A stretch of DNA of 64,000 nucleotides, from the NCBI GenBank assembly GCA_030765065.1, contig CM060984.1, forward strand, positions 102,281,488 to 102,345,487, in the 5' to 3' direction. The translations under genes were made by a program, and so were the position numbers. The notes under the pieces are model-generated. The model was not told the DNA's origin. It made no database searches and was given only the letters and a program-made list of their open reading frames with translations. This stretch comes from Deroplatys truncata (lineage: Eukaryota; Arthropoda; Insecta; Mantodea; Mantidae). Positions 1 through 12,200 of the stretch are shown here, piece by piece. The first letter of the stretch is position 1; each line of letters begins with the position of its first letter.

Positions 1-132
1 AGGGGAAAACATCAAAGGCTGTGTAGACGGTATAGAGTATCTAGAAAATAGTTTTTTTAAACTGAAAATTATTTTATTGTGACATTCAGGAAGTTTTTTC
101 TTTGGTCCACTAACCATTGTTTTTGTTTTCAG

Positions 133-240
133 AATCAGCATTGCTGTAATGATATTTGTGAATTATGGCGGAGGTCACTATTGGTTCTTTAAACATTCTG
201 TGTGGAATGGTTTAACAGTAGCAGATCTAGTATTTCCCTG
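133..240 (+). CDS. HGSNAT: HGSNAT exon a (first visible exon)
   Basis: The acceptor is ttttcag ending at 132 and the donor gtaagaa starts at 241. The first base completes a codon from an unseen upstream exon, and the exon ends in TG, the first two bases of a Trp codon finished by the next exon. It encodes the [12 protein letters not shown] segment and [13 protein letters not shown], the most conserved stretch of the family, including the Asn/His pair tied to acetyl transfer. Confidence 0.93.
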
Positions 241-3200
241 GTAAGAACTCACACATCATACTCTGCAGTAGCTGAGCTAGTGAACAAAATATATTCAGAT
301 TGCATTATTTTGAACCGGGCTTTAACTTCTGAAGAAATTGATTATATTCATATAGAAAAAAGAGGTTTTGCTGATTTACAGCCTGTTTTGCAATCACATT
401 AGTTTAATTCAGTGTTAGATAAAGGCAAAATGTTTCACAGACTTTCTCTTCTAGAAAATGTTATTTGCCATTTCTAATCTTTATGCATTCATAATTCTAC
501 ATAAATAATACGTAATTTATATTACCATTCATTTGAAATGCTGCTCTGAAAATTTGCACCATATGTTCTTGTTATTTATAAAATCTTTATGATAAATGAT
601 TGTAACTTTAGTCACATTATTCTTATGCAGGTTCCTTTGGATAATGGGAGTAAGCTTGGCAATATCACTACGTTCACAGCTGCGTGGTTCCCTGCCAAGA
701 CGCCAGCTCTTATTCAGAGTAATGAAACGAAGCATTGTTCTTATAGCTCTTGGAATCATACTAAATTCCACTGGAAAGAATAGCCTTACAGAGCTCAGAA
801 TACCGGGAGTGCTACAGCGCATTGGTTTGGCTTACTTTGTGGTTGCAGCAGTTGAGACTGCCCTAATGAAGCCCCAGGGGTCTTTTCAGGTAGCGTTTTG
901 TTCCACACACTCTATATCAGTTTTGTAAACAATCATGAAAGAGTAGCTTTAGTAGGTGGAGGTAGAGGAAGTGTTGTATTTCATCCAAAACTTGATATCA
1001 AGATTTTATTAGAAATATATATATTTTGAGGTCCCCCTCCCCCCAAAAAGAAAATTTTTAGAAAAGAACTGTGTTAAGAGGGAAAACAGAAAGAAAGCTC
1101 AATAAATACCCAATTTTATTTAATATGAATTAAAACTGGAAGTAATACACAGTGAAACGAAACTATCATTTTATAGAATATTGTTTGAGTTTTACATTTA
1201 TGTAGCTTCACTAACATTTGTTGAAATAGAACATGTTTCACGGAAATGTCTGCATCCTCAGTTATGATCGAACTACGGTTTAAATTTCACTCAAAGAGTG
1301 TTCTATAAAATTTGTGGCAATTATTTTCTTTGCTACCATTGTAACTTCTTTCTCTTTACCTACTTCTGCTATTGCCTGTATAAGATCTTTATATCCTTGT
1401 ATAATTCACTGCTGCCATTAAACTTAAAGGCCTAGTGTGACTGGATGAGGACATTGATTGATGCGTAAATTGTACTGTAATTAGTCTCTCTAAATTTGTT
1501 TGCTATTTATTAAAACTTAACCATAACTTAAAATTTTCCATTTTAAATTGAGAATGCTTTAAATTTACAATATTCAACATGTGACTCAAAGGTCTGCCTA
1601 CCATTTAATAGCTCTTTACTTACTTTAACTTTTATTCTCAATGAGCTGAATTAACTACCAGCAAACTACCTTAACAAACTTGACTTTACATTGCATTCTC
1701 TTTGATCATTTGGTTTTAAAACTTTACATAAATAATTACAATGAATATATGCAAATGATTTCTGGTTAGAATACTTGAGTGTATGTTCTACGTAACTTTC
1801 CCGAAATATTAATATTTACCCCATTGAACGACTACTTCTCCTGACCCATACTGCAATTACTACTACAACATAAAAGATATTAACCTCTAACGTGATGTTC
1901 TCGATGCAATTAACTTTACACTGGCTGCTCAGTTGTTATACTATGTGCATATTCTGTTGCTCATAAAGTTCCCGGCATAGACATAACTCTTCTTCCAAAC
2001 ACACTGCATATATTAATAAGCAGCAAGACTAGCTGCTTGTGAGTGTGTTGATCGTAATGAGTGGGTAATGAGTATTGCTGAATGGCAGCCCTCTTCTGAC
2101 TGCTACTCCTGGCTGCCTGTCTGTGATTAATATTTACACAAGGAGTGCTGGCTGGTGACTGCGCCCTCTCTACTGATTCTATTAGGCTTACTACCCGCTC
2201 TTTAATGCGCAACTGCTTCAATGTACAAATACCAAATGCCGCTGTCTGCTGTTCACCGCTGCTCAAAGTACTGTGTGGAATGTTCTAATCTGTTCCATGC
2301 AAAACAGGTTCTTATTATGCGCTAGCTGGCTGGCTGTCCGTCCAGTGAGGGTACCGTTACAGCTATTCTTTTCTCTGCCATATGTCTCTCACTGCAGAGC
2401 ATTCCAGCATTCTGGTAACTTAACCAATGCAGCCTCAACTATTATAAATTACCAAATTTAATGTTTGAGCCAGACATTGCTTTTGCATGCCAGGCAGAGA
2501 TTTTCAACAAAACTTCCCACCCAAACTACTCTTTACAGGGGGAAAAAATGTTAATTATTTTTCACTCTCTCAAAAATGGCTCATATGATTTTGAATAAAG
2601 TATGTACTATGTATTTAAGTTATTTGCATGAGTAATAGAATGTATATGTTGAATTTTCTCTGAATAGCCTGTGAAACCCTCTTCATTTATTTATTCAGTC
2701 AGTTAACAGTGTTATTCACATCTTGTGACAGCCAAACATAAATTCATAGCCATTTATAAATTTCTTGAAGCACAAAACCATTCTTCTCTGGCCAACCATT
2801 GTCCTTCTCTTGTCTCCTATCCATTGTTTCCATAATGCTTTTTTTCCATGTTATTAGTTTTCCTCTCTTCACTCATTCTTATTGCATTTGCATACTATGT
2901 TAGTTGTCTTGTTGACATAACTTCTGCAGAAGTATGAACTCCTCTTCATTTTGAATGACTTTTCTGTAGTTGTGCACAATGGCAGACCATAATAGATGCA
3001 TATAGTCTTAGTACACAGAAAATTTAAAGCTGATTGAAATATACAATTTATGTCAAATAACTTTAGCATTAATTTTTTTATTTTTAAATATTCATTGTTA
3101 CATCTTGGCATCTATACACCATCTTACATGATTCTTCTTTTTACCCACATGGTTTCATTACTTCATTAGTTAGAAAAACTGACTTGTGATATGCAAGCAG

Positions 3201-6200
3201 CTGTGTTTTGTTTTCTGTTTCATGGAAGCAATTAAGTCCATATTATTTAATATGAGGCTATTTCTAGTCTAAACTTTACCTCTGTGGTCTGGTGGTTAGC
3301 ATCTAACTTCCAAATCCAGCGATCCTGGGTTCAACTCCCGGCTGGAGGATGTGGATTTTTCTTAACCAGGATTATTCCCCATTCTCCCTAGAGTCTGTTA
3401 GTATGAGTGTGTGAATTTAAAGTTCAAAAAGAAAATTCAAAGATTGCATTCAAGAACATCATTGCCGATGGGCAATTATTCCAAAGGCAAAGATGCCAAT
3501 ATGACCTAGCTGTTAAAGGCAGCATATAGATGGGAGAAAAAAGGAAAGGAAAAAATAACAACATGAATAAAAGAATCACTTTTTATATGAATATTGTAAC
3601 TATAATATATAAGGGATTATGTGAGATTGTAGTGGGTAGAGAAAGTCATGTGAGTGTGACATATCAGATTTGTTAGGTTTATTTTACAGAATGCTGCTCC
3701 CCTTGTAATTAAAGTTTCTTTTTGAAAAGGTGCTTGACATTTGATTCTTTGCTGCTTTTATTTTTAATAAATAGCCTTTTTAAATTAAATTATAGCTTGC
3801 TATAACAATTGCAGTCAAGTTTGTAGACAAAGTGTATTTATACAGTCATGTAAGCTCTCAGTGCTTTGGTAAATGTTGGCATTACTGAGGCTGTTGGATA
3901 GCCTTCCCCCTCCTCCCCTATTTTCTGCCCCTCATTACTTGCTTATCTTTGCTATAGCTGTGAACCATACTATGCTTAACAGTCACACACATTGTTCTTT
4001 GTCTTTAATGACATTCTCATCCATAACTATGCACATGTGAAAAACAAAACCATAGACAACATGGCAAAAATAGCAACACTTAAACCTACAGCCCTGTTTT
4101 CATATGGGTCATCATTATGATTTTCATCTTGATAAAACTCAAGAGTGCGCAATTGCTTTTGTGTACATTGTAACCGCCACAGTGGCTCACAGAGTCATAC
4201 ACTTATCTGAAGCATGGAAATGAAATTAATGATACTAAAGAACATATTATTATTGATTATATCTATTTCCTGCATTTTGCATTGCATCTGTGATAGTCAG
4301 TGCCATTCGGACCTCCATCCCACATATGTTACAGGCATGATGTTCATGGTAACTAAACCCATGAAGTAACATTCTAGGCTGGTTGGAGTTGGGTGGCTTA
4401 AAAATATTAGGAATTACTTACCAGTTACAATCAATGCTTCAATTATTCCAGTTTGTAAACGATCATTCAAAGATTGAGTTCTGTTGAGACTAAAATTTTC
4501 TAAACTAAATATACAAGAAAGCTATACTTTGAGGAATGATGGATGTAGGTGTAATGGAAAATGTTTTGGGATGCATAACCGGACAACAAATCTTGTAAGA
4601 TTATAATTTTAGGAAACAATAGATCTATGTAGTATTGTGGCCTTTATGGTGTAATACACCAAATACAGTTAAGGCTTAAGGCATACTGGCATTTAGTTTA
4701 TTGTTTCCACCTTGTTTGACTGCTCTGCACTGACTACACTGGGCGCAACACTGACCTTGTTGGACCGACACGAGTGGTCTCTGCTTGGCCTATGTGTACC
4801 CTATCTCTCTGCAAACCTAATCATGTATTGCCACAGATTCGACTTAAATATGTAATTCACTAATACGAGGTGTGATCAAAAAATTTCCGGAATGGCTTCA
4901 CAACAATGCTGATGCTCAGATTTCTTTAATTCTTATCCAGGCTGTACATGCAGCGTTCCTTCCCGATAAAAATGAGAGGTCATGTGACTTCCTGTGACCA
5001 TGCAGCGACGAGGTTGACGCTCTGAAGTGAACACGTGTTTTGCATGTGCTGCGATTTTTCCGCGTAGCAAAAATGTCAGATTACAAAGAATGGACATAAA
5101 ATTTTGCTTTAAACTCGGTAAAACTGCAACAAAAGCCTATGAAATTTTAAGAGCAGCTTATGGGGAGGAAGTTATGGGCAAAACTCAAGCATTTGAGTGG
5201 TTTTCGAAATTTAAAACTGGTGTGACATCAGTTAAAGATGCAGATCATTTGGGGCGACCCTGTTCCAGCAAAACTGATGAAAATATCAATCAGGTGAGGG
5301 AAATGGTCTTAAATGATAGGCACATTACAATAAGAGAACTTTCTGACTCATTAGGACTCTCCTTTGGAAGTGTTCAAAGCATCTTGAAAGACAATTTGGA
5401 CATGAGAAGAATTGCCGCCAAGTTCGCACCCCGCCTGCTTTCATATGACGAAAAGGAAAGCCGGGTGATTGCCTGCACAGATCTTGAAGAACAGCTACAA
5501 AATGACTCACAGTTTATGGAGAAAATTATTACTGGTGATGAAACATGGATTTATGGGTACGATCCAGAAACGAAGCAACACTCTTCACAATTGAAGAGTC
5601 CTTCATCTCCACGCCTGAAAAAGGCCAGACAAGTTCGATCCAAAGTGAAGTCAATGATGGTTGTGTTTTTTGACATTAAAGGCATTGTACGTAAGGAATT
5701 TGTGCCACAGGTCAAACAGTGAATCAAGTGTTCTACAAACAATTGCTTCAAAGATTAAGGGAGAATGTGCGATGCAAACGACCCGAGAAATGGAGGAGTG
5801 GTGACTGGTTCCTGCATCATGACAATGCGCCGACACAAAAAGCTCTTTCTGTTTGCCAATTTTTGGATAAAAATAAGATGAATACTGTTCCCCATGCCAC
5901 CTGTTCTCCAGATTTGGCACCAGCAGACTTTTTCTTTTCCAGCAACTTAAAATGCAACTCCGAGGACACTGTTTTGAGGACATTGATGTCATTCATCACG
6001 AATCGCAGAAGGCTCTGAACATGTTGAAAGAAGAGGACTTCCAGAGGTGGCAGAAGCACTGGGACAAGTGTATCAACTCCCAAGGAGACTACTTCGAGGG
6101 TGATAGTGCAGATTAGACAAAACAAACTGTTGTGTAGTATTTATGACATCATTCTGGAAACTTTTTGATCACACCTCGTATATGTATATATGATTTTATA

Positions 6201-9200
6201 TTTTATGTCTCATTGTTCTTTCGCACAATTACCACATATTTTAATTTTTATACCATTACCATATTTATTCACATCATTTACTTCTTTTTTTTTTTTGACA
6301 AAATTTTGGATTCTGAAATAGGGATGTGTAAATTATGTGAGGAATGAAAATTACAGTTCCAAGTTTCAGCACATTATATTTAATTCCCTTTACTTTATGG
6401 ATTCTAATCACTGCTAGCATGGTCAAAATCAGATGAGTCATTTGCAAGGTTAACTGAGTCCGTTGGCAAAACAGGCATTGGCTTCCAATCTGTCAAGGAC
6501 ATTTGAGATTCCTGTTTTCTTAAAACTCCTTTCCACAATGTTTAATGAAATAGATCTCCATAAGTAAATTATCCAGCACACATTATGGGGAACTCGGCTT
6601 CTTGATTTTAACCCATGGCTATGAATGCTTGATGTTTGCTATGAAGCAATATAATTCTTTTATGCTGAGGTTGAAGTGAACTAAAACAAACCTAAGCATG
6701 CACATCAGTATTTACCACTTGAAAAAGTTATAGGCATTTGAAAGTTCAAACCAATAACAAAGAATATGACAGAATGGTTAACACCACAAAAAGAATTTGA
6801 CATAAATTGTGTGCTTTAAAGTGATCCACATTTTTTGAGTAGTTAGATAATGTCTATCTCTCATATTTTTCCATTATATAAAAGTCATTCAGATTGAAGA
6901 GGACTTCACTGGCTATTCCCAGGAAATTCAAGATACACACACAGTGGAAGTGAAATAGTCCTGTGCACTGTGGGAGGTGGGAGAGTGGATGTAGATGAAC
7001 AAAAACCTCTCAACACCTTTTTTGTAATTAAATGCACCATTAACTAGATAATTGCGTTTAAAAGCAGGAGTATTTGGCAATGTGCGCTACTTGTTGATTC
7101 AGTAGTCTGCTTTTACTGGCGGCACCTTGAAATATTCCAACACTCTATAAAACCATTTAAATAACATTGGCCATGTATCAAATTCAGATGTTTTGTCACT
7201 GGTGCACGAGATCCACAAAAATTCTGGGAAAAGGTCAGGTTATTGTTCACTGCACTGTATGTAAACATTACCTCAAATTCTACATTCACACATAATTACA
7301 AATATTTTATTTGATATGTTTAAAGGCCTGAATATCTGGTCTATTCTGTTTGAGAGGCTTATGCCGTGCTAAGGTAACAAACTCGCGTGGAATTGTTAGT
7401 GATATTAAACAGTTTTAAGGTTTGTGTACACATAATACCTATGTATGTAGTTTAAAGGTATATTTTAATTATTACACAGTTTATGTGTCAATGCAGTGCT
7501 GTATTTGAAATGAAAATAAGCATTCCAAAGGTTATGGCTCTTATGTGAAGCACCTCTTACGTTAATAACACCATTATTCTGTGTTGAATTTAACAATGTG
7601 GTACTGATAATTGCTAAACCCTTAGGAAAGCATAATTTATAATGTGAATTTACACTCCATTGCAAAATGCTTAAAGGAAATTTTTGTGCAATTGTTTATA
7701 GTTTTGGCCAACCGGGAAGGTGCGCTTCTATTTAATTTTTAATATACTCATTTTAAAATGGGACTAATGTGCTTCATGCCAGCAAGTACATCTCGTAATT
7801 ACTGGTCTAAAAAAGGAATCTGTATAACATGATGCAGAAGTGTGTAGAAGCAATTTCACCAATGGTTACTCCAATATGATTTAACAATAAGCTTATGAGC
7901 GCAAAAAAACTCGACTTGGTGAAATTTGCAACACTAACATTACTGATAACATTTGCGTGCATGAATATGTATGACAGATATCAAAATATTTTAAAAAATG
8001 TAGGTAAACAAAATTGACACTGCTCTTTGTGCCTAATGAATTCCAAAGTCACGGACTACCATTATTTACTTGGTAGCTTTAGAAACAAAAAATGACCATA
8101 ACCTTTCACTAGCATTTACAAGTATGCAAAACATTGGGATTAATTTAAAATATCTGAACTTGCCTCCAGGATGTAAATTTGGAATAAGAGTTTAGAGGAA
8201 GTGTTCCAGATGCGCTCGATTATGACAACATGGAATTACACTGCCTGTATCATGAACCCACTGGCAAATGGCAACAATTGTGTCTGCACTTGGCACAGTC
8301 CTCCTAGGAAATCTAGAGCGGTTGAGCAGATCGAGAATTGCACTGCATTTCTCCATAAATTAAGATCATATCCAGATATTCGCATTTTGAAAATTGCACC
8401 ATAGTGTCTGTTGTTCTGTAACAAGATTTTCTGTCCTTTGTTTTTTTTTTTATCCATGCCTCCTTTAACTCCTCTGATCTTAACTTGTGGCTCTGACATA
8501 AAAACAATTGTATGCGATTAAGTAAACATTCCCCGCGATCTATACCGATATCGGAAGAAAGTAAGTGCAGCTGATGCAATGTTGCCATTCTAACAGAACT
8601 AAGGAGGCCTCAAATTATGAACTTTTTAAATTTAATTTACACAAAAACCGTTCATTCTATTGAAATATGCCAAAGGAAAAAGTTGTCATTTATTCAATTT
8701 TGTAAGAATATAGTCATAAATTAAGAACCATTAGTCAACAGTAATCCAACAAGGTGTTGATAAATGTTTTGGATAAAAGCATTTTTTTTCTCGAAAACAG
8801 TGTATTTAATTACAAAAAAGTGTTGGAATTTTTTGTTCATCTACATCCACTCCCCCACCTCCCCCCATCCATAGGACTATTTCATTTCCACCCTGTATAT
8901 GTTTGCCATGCAAATATCTTTAACATATGGTATTTAAATCAAAATTGTAGGAGCTATTTTTGAGAAAATAAAAAATAACGACATTTTTGCATGTAAGGGG
9001 TAGTTAAGGGTGAGTGCATTTTCTTTAAAATCTATGTGTCGTATCTTTAGAAGACGCTGAACTTAAATGCCTAGTTTGGTGTTTAATTGACTTCTTGCTT
9101 TTTAGTTATGCTGTTCACACACAACATTTTTCTAAAAGTGCTTTTTTATTTGTTTGTTTGTTGTTGTTTTTTGTTTTTTTTTTAATTGGAGCCAGGGAGT

Positions 9201-12200
9201 GTTTTTGGTAAAATTTTGATATCAGTTTTGGTTGATATGCAGTACTTCTTATATTTAATATAGGTAAGTAGTACAGAAAGTAAACAATATGCGTATAAAA
9301 TGCATGTGGTATAAATTACATAAAGAAATACGGTATGTTAAAATTGTAGTATTTTATGCAATATCATCAGTGCTATTTTTGGGAAAATTAAAAATAAAAA
9401 TAGTTCTCCACATGAATATGTAGTTGAGGTCAGGAAAATTTTCTGAAAAGGTTGATTAAAATCAAATTTATAATATAAATTAAAACACTATTAACTGAAA
9501 ACCTTGAGGAATAATACTGAAATTATTTAAAGAATAAGTTAAAGAAAAAATAAAATGGAAAGTTGAATCAAACTTAAAAATTTCTATGCCGTGGCTGGAA
9601 CCCCAACCATGTATCTTTGGCTCTCTACGCTGATGCTCTATGGTGACTAAGCCTGCTTCAATTTTTCAATTTATTCTCTATACAGTACTGGTGTGAAAGA
9701 AAAGTTATCAAATATAAAAATTTTTTTCCTATTCATTCATTACTAATGCTTACATATGGCAAAATGCTTCATCAGTGCATGAAACAAGCTAATTGAAATT
9801 ACTCCTTGTTGCAGTATGGAAGGTGGTTGGTTATCCAAGATATCCTGGACAGTTGGCTACAGTGGCTGATAGTTCTAACCCTGATGGCTATGCATGTTGT
9901 GTTAACATTGTTGCTGCATGTACCAGGATGTCCTACTGGCTACCTTGGTCCAGGTGGTGACCATGACCATGGTGTGGCTCAGAACTGCACTGGTGGAGCT
10001 GCAGGCTACATCGACCGTTTAGTGTTTGGTGATCATCATATTTATCAGCATCCTACTTGCAAAAGAATTTATCACACTTCTGTTCCATATGATCCTGAAG
10101 GTTAGCATACAGTAATTCTGTGAACTATGAAAATAAGATAAAGAAAGGATAGAATGAGTCGACAAATTTTTTAACATCTTTTTTTCTCTCCACTTATGCT
10201 TGTTGTTAATTAAGATTAGTGTCTGAGAACATCTTCCCTGTCATTAGTTTTGCGGTTGACTGGTATTCCTGTGGATGGTGTGGTCCTACTTGACAGTGCT
10301 GCCCTCTCTCTGTTCTGGTTAATTAGATGATATCATAATTCTTGATAAAAATGTTCTAAGCCCACAGCCCACCTCCGTGGTGTGGGGATAGCACATGTGC
10401 TTTACATTCAGGAGGTCCCAAGTTTGAATCTCAGCATGAGTTAAATGCAAGTTTTTTTGTTTTTTTTTCTGGCTCCTGAGATAGTTGCTGCACCACGTTT
10501 CGGTACAAAGTTTCCGGTGGCCTTTGCCCAACTTTACTTTCCGGTGGCCTTCGCCCAAACGATTAGGAATCAACTTTGTATTTTATGTTTCTTTAAATAT
10601 TATATATATAGAATCTCGTTAGTACGTTTTTGCAGGGACCTAAGTATTTGGACGTCATAGGCGGGAAAACGTGTTAACGAAAATGCAAAATCTGCAATTT
10701 AAGAACATAGGTAATAAAAATCTAATAATTACTACTCCTCCATGGGCAATTTAAATCGATTTTGAGTACAATTTCATACTGAATACGATCCGCGTTTCCA
10801 TGTTAAATTCAATATGTTTAAATGGATTTGGATACACAAAGCCTGAGAATAAATAATTTAAGCTTTTATTTTGGTCAACTTGGATTTTTTAGGTTATGAA
10901 TGTTTTTGAGAAAATAAATTGCGAATTGTGGAAGCGGCAATAGTGGTTTTGCTGTGTGTTTTATTACACATGTGATAACAATTTCTGCTAAAAAAGAAAA
11001 AATTATGAGCGTGCATCGTGTTACGAGTACAATAGACGATATTATCTTTGGTGTATACAAGACGATTTGAATACGGAGGTGTTTCCATGCAACAAATTTC
11101 GTTCCGGTCCTCTTCTGATCCTATTTTCCAAGAGAAAAGTTTTGTTTTAGTATTTTTCCCTTCTTTAAAAGCAGTTTCAATCAATTTAGGTTTGCTAACA
11201 ATCGTGTTTAAGGTTGATGGAACTTCCGCACTATATCGACATGTTTTATATTTGGATTGTGATTACATCAAGGATTTTCAGCTTTTCACTGTTGGTTATT
11301 TACCTACTACACTTTCTGTTTTTCATTGTAAATGAAAAGTTAAAATACAATCTACGGTTGTTTGGTCATCACTCAACATTAGAAACTATCGTTAGCATTT
11401 ACCGCGTTTACCACGCCAAGGTAAAGCATTCTCTATCCCGCCCACAGAAATCGTGTCACACAAGTATTTAAATGCATGCATGTGATTGGCTGCCGATATC
11501 CACCCCGTGACCAAGGATTGACCAAAGTAGCAAATGAGGACGTCAAACTATGAACGTGTTATAATAAACGCCTACTCCCACTGTACCGATCAAGGATTGG
11601 CCAAAACAGCGAATGAGGACGTCAAAATTCAAACGTAGTAGGCGGGACCGGGAAAACGCACTAAGCAAACATTATTTATTATATTTGGTGATTTGGTACC
11701 GGGACTTTTATAATTCAACGTAATACACGGGAAAACGTGTTAATGAGGAACGTGCTAACGAGATTCCACTGTATTTAGGTTTGCCTCGGCTGCATCAGTA
11801 TTAATTTGTAGAAACCTGTGTCTCTTTGCAGGGGGTGATGCAGCTAAAGAATGTAGGCTTACACAAATTATAAGTTTTACTTCACTCCTTTTATTAATCC
11901 TTGACACGATTAAATAACACTTCACTGATATAGAGAGCTGTGAGATTATTTATTAATTGCTCTTTTAAACACGTAAACTTTATAATATTCTTGGCGTAAC
12001 GAACTTTATATGTCTCACACTGGATACGTATTAAACTTCTCAAGGATGCGTCTCGTATCCGGATAGGAATGCTGTGTACTAGTAACTGACTTCTACCACC
12101 TGAATTTGTAAATTTTTCTATTTCAAGTCTGTGATTGGCTAATCCTACTCCAATAGAATACTTTTATTTAACTTTTAGCCTTTCTAGTTGTTGGTTGGCT

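Larger units (their letters stand above)
1..944 (+). other. HGSNAT intronic sequence around exons a and b
   Basis: Outside the exons at 133-240 and 631-889 this is intron. No transposon or RNA gene was recognised. Short open frames here are either exon read-through or chance. Confidence 0.6.
945..3670 (-). repeat. ACTTTCTCTAC-family interspersed element, copy 1, interrupted
   Basis: The pieces 945-1076, 2493-2690 and 2930-3646 align in order with the reverse of the copy at 47670-48575. The first piece holds the end segment (aagtgttgtatttcatcc, aacttgatatcaagatttta). The last ends in GTAGAGAAAGT at 3636-3646, followed by the family flank catgtgagtg. An unidentified block (1077-2492), a shorter one (about 2691-2929) and a SINE (3283-3545) interrupt it. 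The family has no coding capacity and is probably a non-autonomous DNA element. Confidence 0.55.
6780..9285 (+). repeat. ACTTTCTCTAC-family element, copy 2, split by a DNA transposon
   Basis: 6780-6941 and 8896-9285 continue each other when aligned with the copy at 47670-48575 (the attcccaggaaattcaaga region, then atatctttaacatatgg through to agtagtacagaaagt). The missing middle is exactly the inverted-repeat-bounded insertion 6942-8895. A fragment of the same family in the same orientation is at 9350-9480. Confidence 0.6.

Noticed and set aside
1960..2461. Possible gene suggested by 101- and 62-codon open frames
   Set aside because: No homology, no splice signals, and the block interrupts a repeat copy, so it is more likely mobile DNA.
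3283..3360. Possible tRNA gene
   Set aside because: A- and B-box-like motifs are present but the acceptor and anticodon stems do not close, and the sequence recurs with a SINE body. The same applies to 10365, 14075, 14555, 21415-21840, 35160 and 56640-56705.
11048..11471. Overlapping open frames of ~90 codons on both strands
   Set aside because: They lie inside a TIR-bounded element, show no transposase motif and have no splice support.
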